Below, in pieces: positions 1-8,145 of a stretch of DNA of 64,000 nucleotides. The position numbers and the translations under genes were made by a program. The stretch spans positions 1,054,001 to 1,118,000 of the forward strand of contig CP051239.1 of assembly GCA_017794945.1 (NCBI GenBank). The letters are read 5' to 3'. Under the pieces are notes generated by a model. It did no database searches, had not been told where the DNA came from, and saw only the letters and a list, made by a program, of their open reading frames with translations. How positions within the stretch are numbered: position 1 is the stretch's first letter; the number at the start of each line of letters is the position of its first letter. This DNA is from Alcanivorax sp. Its GTDB lineage: Bacteria; Pseudomonadota; Gammaproteobacteria; Pseudomonadales; Alcanivoracaceae.

Positions 1-525
1 CAGGAAATCGAGGCCCCGCCGGACCCAGCTTTTTACCGTCCCCAGGGGCTTGCCCAGGGTGCGCGCCATCTGTCCGTGGCTCAGCCCGTGGAAGTAGGCC
101 ATCTGAATACTGGCCCGGTGCGGATCGCTGAGCTCCCCCAGGCACCGATCCAGACTTTCCTTGTCGGCGCTGGCAAGCGCCGCTTGCTGAGGCTCTACCC
201 CGGCGCTGCGCAACGACTCCTTGAGATCGTCCACGTCCTGATGACCGCGCCGCTGGCGCAACACATCCATACACGCATAGCGACCGATGGAAACAATCCA
301 GGTGACCGGCGAGCCGCGTTCGGGATGGTACTCACCGGCGTGGTGCCAGACTTTTATGTAGACGTCTTGTAACACGTCCTGGGCCTCGTCCCGATTGCCC
401 AGCATACGCAGGCAAAGCCCATACAAACGCGGGGACGTGGCACTGTAGAGCTTCTCGAACGAAGCCAGATCCCCCCTGGATGTATGCGCCATTAGTTTCA
501 CCATTTCCGAAAGTTTTTCGCTCAT
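1..525 (-). CDS. ECF-type RNA polymerase sigma factor (partial, cut by left edge)
   Basis: Sigma-70 family ECF factor that should direct RNA polymerase to a small envelope or stress regulon. Reading the minus strand from ATG at 525 (preceded by GGAGTAG) gives 175 codons open to the window edge. A sigma region 2 is visible (LYGLCLRMLGNRDEAQDVLQ, then WIVSIGRYACMDVLRQR), followed by a region 4 helix-turn-helix (LSHGQMARTLGKPLGTVKSW). The 3' end and any anti-sigma gene lie outside the window. The gene diverges from the DUF4331 operon and carries upstream the same GCATCC-N16-CGTATC motif as that operon, which suggests autoregulation. The SigK/RskA-like or ChrR-like class is my guess from the promoter and layout; the family assignment itself is firm. 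Confidence 0.9.
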   Translation of the reverse strand, partial: MSEKLSEMVKLMAHTSRGDLASFEKLYSATSPRLYGLCLRMLGNRDEAQDVLQDVYIKVWHHAGEYHPERGSPVTWIVSIGRYACMDVLRQRRGHQDVDDLKESLRSAGVEPQQAALASADKESLDRCLGELSDPHRASIQMAYFHGLSHGQMARTLGKPLGTVKSWVRRGLDFL

Positions 526-602
526 GGCGCGTTCTACTCCTTTCTCTACACGCCGCGCTCACATTAGAGAGCCGATTTTCCATCTTAGTCGGTCTCCCCT
601 CT

Positions 603-630
603 GATACGCGGATTACCGCCGATCGGATGC
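603..630 (-). promoter_or_regulatory. Putative ECF promoter of the sigma factor gene
   Basis: On the minus strand, GCATCC (625-630) is followed by 16 nt and CGTATC (603-608), about 80 nt upstream of the sigma factor start. The same two hexamers with the same spacing occur on the plus strand at 655-682. This is the expected arrangement for an autoregulated ECF factor and a divergent target. The motif is read directly; the promoter function is inferred. Confidence 0.7.
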
Positions 631-654
631 AATAAAAAATTATTTTTCTTAAAC

Positions 655-682
655 GCATCCAAACGACTCCCCGGTTCGTATC
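655..682 (+). promoter_or_regulatory. Putative ECF promoter of the DUF4331 operon
   Basis: GCATCC (655-660), 16 nt, then CGTATC (677-682) on the plus strand, 38 nt before the DUF4331 start codon. It is identical in both hexamers and spacing to the minus-strand copy at 603-630. It fits an ECF -35/-10 pair and recalls the published CATCC-type SigK promoters. The transcription start would fall near 690, leaving a leader of about 30 nt that includes the ribosome site GGAGG. Confidence 0.7.
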
Positions 683-719
683 ACGTGTTGATCGCTACCC
701 GAAATACTGGAGGTTCAAA

Positions 720-2270
720 ATGCACAAGATACTTGCCAAGACGCCGCTGGCCCTGGCGATGGCGTCACTGGTTCTGACCGCGCCGTCGGCGCTGGCGTCA
801 AGCCACCGTGAAGCCCCGTTTATCGCCGGCAGTCCGAAAGTGGATGGCACGGACTTTTATATGTTCCGAAGCTACGAGACAAACCGCTCGGACTTCGTAA
901 CTCTGATCGCCAACTACCAGCCGTTGCAAGACGCCTACGGCGGCCCTAATTATTTTCTTCTCGACGATAACGCCATCTACGAAATTCATATCGATAATGA
1001 CGGTGACGCGGTCGAGGATCTGACATTCCAGTTCCAGTTCAATAACGAATACAAAAACCTGGCTGTACCGGCCGGCGCGGACAGCGACACTCCGGTACCT
1101 TTGAGCAACATCGGCCAGATCTCCGCGGGCAACACCGGTGCGTTGAACGTGGAACAAACCTATACCGTGACCATGATCAGCGGCGACCGTCGGACCGGGC
1201 AAGCTCAGGCAATCACCAACGCCAACAGCAGCTCCGAGACCTTCGTCAAACCAATGGATAACATTGGTAATAAATCGATCCCCGATTATCCCGCCTACGC
1301 CAACGACGCCATCTACCCGATCGCCATCCCGGGTTGCGCCACTGACGGCAAGGTATTCGTCGGCCAGCGCAAGGAAGGCTTCGTGGTGAATCTTGGCGAA
1401 GTCTTCGACCTGGTGAACACCAACCCTGTCGGTCCTCGTGACGGCGAACGCAACGTCGTCGGCGATAAGAACGTCACCAGTTTGGCACTGGAGATTCCCA
1501 GAAGCTGCCTGACCGCCGGTGAGAGTCCCGTGATTGGTGGCTGGACCACCGCCAGCGTGCCTCAGGCGCGTGTCATCAACCCGGCCCCGCAGGGTTCATC
1601 GCTCACCGGCTCCGCCGGCGCCAAACCGGCCAGCGTGGAAGGCGGTGCCTTCACCCAGGTTTCCCGTCTCGGCTCTCCCCTGGTGAACGAGGTGGTCATC
1701 GGTCTGCCGGATAAAAACCGCTTTAACGCCAGCGAACCGAAAAACGACGGCCAGTTCGCCCAGTACGTGACCAACCCCAGCTTGCCGGTGCTGCTCAATG
1801 TGCTGTTCGGCGACGCCGCGGTACCGCCGGAGACCCCGCGTAACGATCTGGTCACTGCCTTCCTGACCGGCTTCCCGGGCGTCAACCAGCTGCCCACCGT
1901 GACGCCCAGCGAAATGCTGCGTCTCAACACCGACATCGCACCGACCGCTCCGGCGGATCAGAACGACCTGGGTGTCGTGGGTGGCGATAACGCCGGCTTC
2001 CCGAACGGCCGTCGCCCCTATGACGACGTGGTGGACATCGCCTTGAACGCCGCCATGGGTAAACTCTGTGGCCAGCTTGGCGCCGGTAACTGCGGCTCCC
2101 AGTCCATGCCGCAAAACGGTGCCAACTTCTACACCGACGGCACCCGCGCGGCCGGGCCCACCGCCGCCACTTCGGTGTTGAGCGGTCAGATCGACGGTGA
2201 CGACACCTACTTGCCCGTGTTCCCGTACCTGGCGAATCCGATCCCCGGCTCCCCCAGCGATGCACTCTGA
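720..2270 (+). CDS. Secreted DUF4331 family protein
   Basis: 516-residue exported protein. A signal peptide runs to about residue 26 (cleavage PSALA|SSHREAP); the SSHREAP start of the mature chain and the following TDFYMF are typical of DUF4331. Residues 91-100 contain an acidic loop (IDNDGDAVED) that looks like a calcium site. The molecular function of the family is unknown to me. It is the first gene of an operon with a small lipoprotein, a TPR protein and a HupE/UreJ protein, and sits behind a probable ECF promoter. ATG 720 has a good ribosome site (TGGAGG). Family confidence is high; role unknown. Confidence 0.9.
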   Translation: MHKILAKTPLALAMASLVLTAPSALASSHREAPFIAGSPKVDGTDFYMFRSYETNRSDFVTLIANYQPLQDAYGGPNYFLLDDNAIYEIHIDNDGDAVEDLTFQFQFNNEYKNLAVPAGADSDTPVPLSNIGQISAGNTGALNVEQTYTVTMISGDRRTGQAQAITNANSSSETFVKPMDNIGNKSIPDYPAYANDAIYPIAIPGCATDGKVFVGQRKEGFVVNLGEVFDLVNTNPVGPRDGERNVVGDKNVTSLALEIPRSCLTAGESPVIGGWTTASVPQARVINPAPQGSSLTGSAGAKPASVEGGAFTQVSRLGSPLVNEVVIGLPDKNRFNASEPKNDGQFAQYVTNPSLPVLLNVLFGDAAVPPETPRNDLVTAFLTGFPGVNQLPTVTPSEMLRLNTDIAPTAPADQNDLGVVGGDNAGFPNGRRPYDDVVDIALNAAMGKLCGQLGAGNCGSQSMPQNGANFYTDGTRAAGPTAATSVLSGQIDGDDTYLPVFPYLANPIPGSPSDAL

Positions 2271-2284
2271 TAAGGAGCAAACCG

Positions 2285-2524
2285 ATGCGAGCAATCAGCC
2301 ATAGTGTTCTGCTGCTGGGTCTGGTGGTCGGACTGGCCGCCTGCGGCGGCGACAGCAACGACGACCCGGTGGTGCGGAACGACACCAACTTTACTGCCTT
2401 CGTGAAGAATCAGTTGGCGGCGGACCCGAACGGCGAGCCGGTCAACATCAACAACCGAAACTTCCGTTTCACCAACCAGGAAAACCCGGATGCCTATGAC
2501 GACGTCCTCTCGAGCAACAATTAA
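2285..2524 (+). CDS. Small lipoprotein, function unknown
   Basis: 79-residue protein with a lipobox (GLAAC, lipidated Cys20) followed by GGDSNDD, so probably anchored in the outer membrane. The mature part of about 60 residues is polar and rich in Asn and Asp, with no domain I recognise. It starts 14 nt after the DUF4331 gene behind AAGGAG, and its last 35 nt overlap the start of the TPR gene, so it is translated as part of the operon. It may be an accessory partner of the DUF4331 protein; this is inferred from position only. Confidence 0.75.
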   Translation: MRAISHSVLLLGLVVGLAACGGDSNDDPVVRNDTNFTAFVKNQLAADPNGEPVNINNRNFRFTNQENPDAYDDVLSSNN

Positions 2525-3725
2525 AGGACGGGGTATCCTGCAACGGCTCCGGCGGCTCACGCTGCCGGGGCTGTTCCTTTTTCTGGGCGGCGCCTGCGGC
2601 GGTCTTGCCGTGGCGGCGCCCTACACCCCCGAATCCGATGATCAAGTCCTGCAACGGCTGCCCAAGCCGGAGGTACTGGCGGGCGCCGGCGCGCTGCAAA
2701 CGCAACTGGCCGCGTCCCCCGGGGACCTGGCCACCGCCGAGCGGCTGGCGCGCCTCTACATTCAAGCGGCGCAGCGCGAGGGCGATCCCCGTTATCTGGG
2801 TTACGCCAGCGCCACACTGGCGCCCTGGATGGAACGCGCCGACCCGCCAGCGACCGTCCAGGTGCTGGCCGCCACCATCGCGCAGGGGGAACACCGCTTC
2901 ACCCAGGCTCGGCATCTCTTGGCCCAGGCGCTGAAGGAAAACCCACGCCTCGGTCAAGGCTGGCTGACCCTGGCCGTGGTGACGCAGGTCCAGGGGCAAT
3001 ACGCGGCCAGCCTGGACGCCTGCCGCAACGCCGCCAACCTGGTGCCCACCGGCGCCGCACTGACCTGCCAGGCGAGCGTGCTGGCCCTGAGCGGCCAACT
3101 GACGCCGGCCTATACCAAGCTGCAACGCTATGCCTCCGCCGCCACCGACACGCCCGATGACGTGGCGGTATGGATGCAAACCCGGTTGGCGGAAATGGCC
3201 TGGCAACAGGGCGACCGACAAGCCGCCCTGGCCCATATCGAGGCCGGTCGCGACATCGATAGCGACGATCGCTATCTTCGCAACCTCTACGCGGACTGGC
3301 TGATCACCGAGTCACGTCCGCAAGCCGCCATCACCTTGCTCCAGCCCCACGCTGACCAGGACGGCGCCCTGCTGCGCCTGGCGATCGCCGGCATCGAGGC
3401 CGAGGACCGGCGCGCGGATCTTTGGGCGCAACAGTTCCGGGACCGGATGGCGGCGGCGCAACGCAGCGCCGAATTCGCGCATCTCCGCGAGCTGGCGCGT
3501 TTCCATCTGATCGTGGAGCAGGACCCGGAGGCCGCCCTCACCCTGGCGAGCGACAACTGGCGTACCCAGAAGGAACCCGCCGACATGCACATCTATCTGG
3601 CGGCGGCGCAAGCCGCCGGTGATCCGGCGGCGGCGCAGGCGGTACGCGTCTTTATCGCCGAACACGGTCTTCAGGACGCCCGCCTGGCGCCGTTCCTGGA
3701 GCCCGGCAAGGAGGCTGGTTCATGA
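2490..3725 (+). CDS. Exported TPR-repeat protein
   Basis: 411-residue protein with a hydrophobic export signal (LPGLFLFLGGACGGLAVAA, ending about residue 43) and then helical repeats that read as TPR-like units (for example WLTLAVVTQVQGQYAASLDA and ALAHIEAGRDIDSDDRYLRN). TPR arrays mediate protein-protein contacts, so this may be a periplasmic scaffold for the operon products. The start at 2490 is preceded by CAGGAAA and lies inside the end of the lipoprotein gene; no better in-frame start is visible. Its stop overlaps the HupE start (ATGA). The specific partner is unknown. Confidence 0.8.
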   Translation: MPMTTSSRATIKGRGILQRLRRLTLPGLFLFLGGACGGLAVAAPYTPESDDQVLQRLPKPEVLAGAGALQTQLAASPGDLATAERLARLYIQAAQREGDPRYLGYASATLAPWMERADPPATVQVLAATIAQGEHRFTQARHLLAQALKENPRLGQGWLTLAVVTQVQGQYAASLDACRNAANLVPTGAALTCQASVLALSGQLTPAYTKLQRYASAATDTPDDVAVWMQTRLAEMAWQQGDRQAALAHIEAGRDIDSDDRYLRNLYADWLITESRPQAAITLLQPHADQDGALLRLAIAGIEAEDRRADLWAQQFRDRMAAAQRSAEFAHLRELARFHLIVEQDPEAALTLASDNWRTQKEPADMHIYLAAAQAAGDPAAAQAVRVFIAEHGLQDARLAPFLEPGKEAGS

Positions 3726-4849
3726 GCCGACTCGTCCTGTTACTGCTGCTGCTCATCCCCACCTTGGCGTTGGCCCACAAGCCCAGCGACAGCTACCTGA
3801 GCCTCACCGTGGAGGATGGCGGCACCCTCTCCGGGCAGTGGGACATCGCCCTGCGCGACCTGGAGCGCGCGGTGGGGGTGGACCGTAATCGCGACGCCGC
3901 CATTACCTGGGGGGAACTCAAGGCAAGCCGTGATGAGCTGCGCGACCACATTCTCAGCCGCCTCACCGTCACCGCCCGCAACGAAGACCGTGAACGCGTC
4001 TGCGTGCTGGACAACGTCGACCTCAAAGTGGACGACCACGTGGACGGCGCCTACGCGGTGTTTTTATTGAACGGCGACTGCGGTATGTCACCGTTGGCGC
4101 TGACCCTGAACTACCGGTTTCTGTTTGACCGCGACGCCAGCCACCAGGGTTTGGTGGACGTTCGCTTCGGCGACGGCTCCAGCCAGGCGGTAGCGCTCAG
4201 CAACGCGCACCGCGAGCAAACCCTGCGTCGCGATGGCGGTAACGGTCTAACGGCGCTGGCCACATTCTTCCGTCAGGGCGTGCACCATATCCTGATCGGC
4301 TACGACCACATCCTGTTTCTGCTGACCCTGCTGTTCCCGGCGGTGCTGGTGTGGCGCCAGGGCGCCTGGCAGCCCAAGGAGTCCATGCGCGAGTCCCTGC
4401 TGACCACTCTGGGCATCGTCACCGCCTTCACCGTGACCCACTCGCTGACGCTGGCGCTGGCCTCGCTGGGACTGGTCAATCTGCCGTCCTGGCTGGTGGA
4501 ATCGGCGATCGCGATCACCGTGGGTCTGGGAGCGGCCAGTAACCTGGCGCCCCAGTACTTCCCTCGTCGCTGGGTGATGGCTCTGGTGTTCGGTCTGATC
4601 CACGGATTGGGCTTCGCCGCCGTGCTCAGCGACCTGGGGCTGGAGGGAGGCAGTCTGGTGCTGACCCTGCTGGGCTTTAACCTCGGGGTGGAAGCCGGCC
4701 AGGCACTGATCGTGCTGGTCTTCGTGCCGGCGGCGTTCCTGGTACGCCGCACCGCCGCCTACCGGCGCTGGTTCGTGCCGATCGGTTCGGTGGCGATTAT
4801 CGCCATCGCCAGCGTCTGGGCGGTGGAGCGGCTAAGCGGGGCTCTGTGA
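3722..4849 (+). CDS. HupE/UreJ family membrane protein
   Basis: 375-residue integral membrane protein. A signal sequence (to about Ala18) is followed by a periplasmic domain of about 160 residues, then about six membrane helices with the family's His motif (HHILIGYDHILFLLTLL) and VFGLIHGLGFA. HupE/UreJ members are linked to nickel or cobalt uptake, but long versions with an N-terminal domain like this one occur away from hydrogenase and urease genes, and none are seen here. The N-terminal domain holds a canonical EF-hand loop at residues 54-65 (DRNRDAAITWGE). It is translationally coupled to the TPR gene by a 4-nt overlap. Substrate unknown. Confidence 0.85.
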   Translation: MSRLVLLLLLLIPTLALAHKPSDSYLSLTVEDGGTLSGQWDIALRDLERAVGVDRNRDAAITWGELKASRDELRDHILSRLTVTARNEDRERVCVLDNVDLKVDDHVDGAYAVFLLNGDCGMSPLALTLNYRFLFDRDASHQGLVDVRFGDGSSQAVALSNAHREQTLRRDGGNGLTALATFFRQGVHHILIGYDHILFLLTLLFPAVLVWRQGAWQPKESMRESLLTTLGIVTAFTVTHSLTLALASLGLVNLPSWLVESAIAITVGLGAASNLAPQYFPRRWVMALVFGLIHGLGFAAVLSDLGLEGGSLVLTLLGFNLGVEAGQALIVLVFVPAAFLVRRTAAYRRWFVPIGSVAIIAIASVWAVERLSGAL

Positions 4850-4850
4850 A

Positions 4851-4882
4851 GCGGGAACGGACGGTTTCCCGTCCGTTCCCGC
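4851..4882. terminator. Hairpin between convergent HupE and acylase genes
   Basis: A perfect 14-bp stem (4851-4864 with 4869-4882) with loop TTTC lies 1 nt after the HupE stop and 10 nt before the end of the acylase gene. There is no long T-run, so it may act as a bidirectional terminator or an mRNA 3'-end stabiliser. Confidence 0.6.
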
Positions 4883-4892
4883 CCGCTTGCGT

Positions 4893-7223
4893 TTACTCAC
4901 TGATCTCAGTGATGGAGAGACGAGCGTTCTTGATTTGCTCACGGGTAAACGGCACCCGGTGCCACTGCTTGCGCGAGTAGGCTTCGGTGTAATCCGAATA
5001 GTGGGGGCTGGTGGGATCGGTCGACACGCCGTGGCTTAACATGGTGTAGGCGCGCACCGGCTCGCCCTCCGGGAAATCCACCACGTGCATATAGGTGTTC
5101 CTCAGCACGGTGAAATAGCCTTCGTAGCCCTCGCCACCGTATTGCGGGATGTCGGTGCCGGCCTTGGCGTAGGTCTGCACCTCACCCAAGGGCGCGTCCA
5201 GAGCCTGGCCGCTGTCCACCACATCGGCGACGCCGTCGTTAAAGCCCTGCTGCACGGCGCCGATCACGGCGCTGTCGCCCGTGTTCAAACCGGACGGGGT
5301 ATGCACCGGGTCGTTGGCGTCGAAGGGCACGGCGTACAGGTTTTCGATGTCGTAGAGATGGAGCCAGATCGCGGACCAGAGGTGAGCGCCCACGGCATTC
5401 AGATTGCCGGTGTTGTCCCAGTTCTGGAGCACCTGGCAGGCCAGCTGTTGGTCGGCGCTCAGGGTGCCGCCGCACACCGCCGCGAGCACCGGCTCCTTGA
5501 GCAACTCGGCACTGAGTACCCGGCTGTTGAGAACAATGTCCCGCAGCCGCACGCTGTTGATCTGGGAACCGGCGAAGCCGTCGCGGCTGTTGAAGCGGTC
5601 CTCCACCAGGGTATGGCCCATACGACTGCGCAGGCTCTGGGCGTAATCTTCCTGGCCCATGATCGCGGCGAAACCGGTGAGCGGCGCGTCCGGGTTGGTC
5701 AACCAATAGCTGTCGTTCATGTTGGCGACGTAGTCACGCCGGAACAGGTGCGGCAGATTGGACGGCCCGAAGGCGCCGGGCAGCACCGCATCCGGGTCCT
5801 GCCGCCAATCGCAGGCGGAACTGGCGCCGTTGAGCAGCGGCAGGCCCGCGCCCAGCGCCGCGACCTGACAGCCGCCGAGCAGGCTGTCCGGCACATTGGG
5901 CACGGCGGTGATGTCGGAGTACAGGGCGCGGTCATCGCCCCGGCCGATGGCGGTGGTGTTCACCCAGGGAATGCCCACATGCTCGTTGATGGCGGCAAAG
6001 AAATCGTCCAGGGATTCCGCCTTATCGAAGGCCAGGAAGTTTTGGAACGAGCGCGTGTTTTCCAGGTTGACGTCACGCAGGGTGATCGCCGTGGTGTCGC
6101 TCCATGCCGGCAGACCCGGATTGCCGAAATCGATCATGGGGCCGTACTCGGAGCGGTACAGGGTTTTGGTCTTGGGAGTCAGGGAACCGTCCGGTTGCTT
6201 GATCTGGATGGTAATGTCCACCGCTTCCAGGGCCTTCTGCTGGCCATCCTTGATGTAATGGGTCTCGTCGGCCATTTGCAAAAGATACGGCGTGAAACGA
6301 CGCGCCGTGGACACGGTGTGTGTCCAGGCAATGTCGTTATTGAAACCGAGCAGCACCATGGGCGCGCCCATGATCGATACGCCGGACACGTTCAGTTCGC
6401 CGGGAATCGTCATCTGCAGTTGATAGAAGCGGTCCACGCCTTCCAGATACCAGTGCGGGTTACCGAACAGCAGGCCACCGCCTGACTCCGTGGCATCGCC
6501 GCCGAACGCCAGGGTATTGCTGCCGATCCCTTCCTCGCCGCCAACCCAGAAGCGGTGATCATCCTGGGCTTCGCTCACCAGGCGTCTGGCGCTTGCGGAG
6601 GGCGGTTGAGCGCTGACGATCTCTTCCAGCAGATTGGCGCTGCTGGCGGCCAGGTTCAGGGCCACCAGGCGCCGGAACACGTCCTGCTCGGTGACCGGCG
6701 CCAGCCAGGGCTCGCCCCGACAGTCGAGGTGGCGGCCGGCGTGGTCGCCGCCTTTCACTTCCCGGACATAACGGCTGAAACCGGCGGCGAAGCCGCGCGA
6801 CAGTTGGCGTACGTCCGCCGGTTGAGCATCGCGGAACATGGCCACCTGGTCGTCGTTGACGACGAAGCGGAAGAAGAAATCGGCGTCCTCGTTCCTGGGG
6901 GCGCCAAAGGTGCCCATCGGCGCGGCCTCGGCGTCCGGCCCGAAGTATTGGGAACGCTCGCCGCGGAAAGTGACGAAGGCGGAGGCCAGCACGCACAGGT
7001 TGTCCTCGGCGATGGCGTAGCCATGCCCATAGCCGGCGCCGCCGTAGCTGTTCGAGGTGATGTGGGGAACACCGTAGGTGGTGCGTTCGATGGTGGCTTG
7101 ATAGCCGGCGCCGGTGTCCAAGGCGGCGCGGTCACTGCTGTCGCCGCCGCAGGCGGACAACGCCAGGGTGCCGGCGATCAGGCACCAGGGCGCCCACACC
7201 GACGGTCGGATAAATGCGTTCAT
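4893..7223 (-). CDS. Lipoprotein penicillin/AHL acylase family (Ntn hydrolase)
   Basis: 776-residue Ntn-hydrolase related to penicillin G acylase, aculeacin acylase and acyl-homoserine-lactone acylases. These are made as a precursor that cleaves itself before a Ser that becomes the catalytic N-terminus of the beta subunit. The expected site is visible as GIGSNTLAFGG with Ser235. TTYGVPHI near residue 50 and GHGYAIAEDN near 67 are typical of the alpha subunit. A lipobox (ALSAC, Cys25, then GGDSS) indicates an outer-membrane lipoprotein, unlike the usual soluble periplasmic acylases. An AraC regulator lies just upstream on the same strand. The amide substrate (lactone signal, lipopeptide or other) cannot be told from sequence. 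Confidence 0.88.
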   Translation of the reverse strand: MNAFIRPSVWAPWCLIAGTLALSACGGDSSDRAALDTGAGYQATIERTTYGVPHITSNSYGGAGYGHGYAIAEDNLCVLASAFVTFRGERSQYFGPDAEAAPMGTFGAPRNEDADFFFRFVVNDDQVAMFRDAQPADVRQLSRGFAAGFSRYVREVKGGDHAGRHLDCRGEPWLAPVTEQDVFRRLVALNLAASSANLLEEIVSAQPPSASARRLVSEAQDDHRFWVGGEEGIGSNTLAFGGDATESGGGLLFGNPHWYLEGVDRFYQLQMTIPGELNVSGVSIMGAPMVLLGFNNDIAWTHTVSTARRFTPYLLQMADETHYIKDGQQKALEAVDITIQIKQPDGSLTPKTKTLYRSEYGPMIDFGNPGLPAWSDTTAITLRDVNLENTRSFQNFLAFDKAESLDDFFAAINEHVGIPWVNTTAIGRGDDRALYSDITAVPNVPDSLLGGCQVAALGAGLPLLNGASSACDWRQDPDAVLPGAFGPSNLPHLFRRDYVANMNDSYWLTNPDAPLTGFAAIMGQEDYAQSLRSRMGHTLVEDRFNSRDGFAGSQINSVRLRDIVLNSRVLSAELLKEPVLAAVCGGTLSADQQLACQVLQNWDNTGNLNAVGAHLWSAIWLHLYDIENLYAVPFDANDPVHTPSGLNTGDSAVIGAVQQGFNDGVADVVDSGQALDAPLGEVQTYAKAGTDIPQYGGEGYEGYFTVLRNTYMHVVDFPEGEPVRAYTMLSHGVSTDPTSPHYSDYTEAYSRKQWHRVPFTREQIKNARLSITEISE

Positions 7224-7342
7224 TGTACTCTCCCGATTATTGTTATTCCGGTCCAGCGGGCGGACCGGATGCTGGGAGAGTACGTGAAGGCTGGGGGGAA
7301 AAATTGAACGCAGCGGCTGTTAGGGAGCCTCTGAACCCCTCC

Positions 7343-8110
7343 CTAAAGCATGTGCACCTTCATCCCCTTGGCGACATAGGACGGGGTCAAACCGAAGAAA
7401 TGCTTCAAGGTGCGCGCCAGATGGGCGCCGTCGGAAAAGCCCACGTCGTAGGCGATGTCGGACAGCGATTCCCCCCGCGCGATCAGTTCCACCGCGCGAC
7501 GCATGCGCGCCCATAGCGTATAGCTCTTGATGGAGATGCCCAGCTTGTCGGAAAACACATGGGTGAGCCGGTGGGCGGACAGCCCCACCTCGGCGCCGAG
7601 CTCTTCCAGGGTGCTGGCCAGCGGCAGCTCTTTCTTGATCTTCTGCGCGATATGGATCACCCGCATGTCCATGGGCATGCGGATCGGTCGGTAATCACTC
7701 AGGGCCCTGGGCAGCGAGGTGGTCAGGCGAAACAGTGACGCGTTGTCCAGCTCACCACGACCGGCGGCGGCAATCGACTGCCGGCTCAAAGCCCCCTGCC
7801 GGAGAATCACCGGGCGCACCGCGTGGCGACCCAGCATCGCCGCCAGGCTGTGGTACTCGTAGCTTTGCGGATCGAAGTTCAACGACAGCAGCGGCGCGCG
7901 GCGCGCGTCCAGCGAGCGCGGCACGTCGTGACCCACCAGCGCGGCCTGGTAGCTCCGCTGCTTGCCCTGTGCGTCACCGAGCGTAAAGCCTTCGTCCCCC
8001 AGGGAGACCAACAGAGTGACCGTATAGCGGCGGGTGATACCGGCGACGATCGCCCCGGTTAAATACAGAAAGCGGTCGTCCCAGACGTAGAGATGATTTT
8101 CACCAACCAT
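7343..8110 (-). CDS. AraC family transcriptional regulator
   Basis: 255-residue regulator. The N-terminal part (1-150) is an effector-binding domain I cannot assign. The C-terminal 100 residues hold the two AraC helix-turn-helix motifs (LEELGAEVGLSAHRLTHVFS and LSDIAYDVGFSDGAHLARTL). It lies 119 nt upstream of the acylase gene on the same strand and 35 nt after the CvfB-like gene, so it may be co-transcribed with the latter and control the acylase. A 7-bp inverted repeat (CCGGTCC/GGACCGG) sits in the gap before the acylase. The target is inferred from proximity. Confidence 0.88.
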   Translation of the reverse strand: MVGENHLYVWDDRFLYLTGAIVAGITRRYTVTLLVSLGDEGFTLGDAQGKQRSYQAALVGHDVPRSLDARRAPLLSLNFDPQSYEYHSLAAMLGRHAVRPVILRQGALSRQSIAAAGRGELDNASLFRLTTSLPRALSDYRPIRMPMDMRVIHIAQKIKKELPLASTLEELGAEVGLSAHRLTHVFSDKLGISIKSYTLWARMRRAVELIARGESLSDIAYDVGFSDGAHLARTLKHFFGLTPSYVAKGMKVHML

Positions 8111-8145
8111 GACGACATGTCCCGAACCTTATTATTGGTATGTTT

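Noticed and set aside
332-658. Minus-strand 108-codon frame over the sigma factor start region
   Set aside because: The ECF sigma factor is read in another frame of the same strand with a ribosome site; this one would also cover the promoter.
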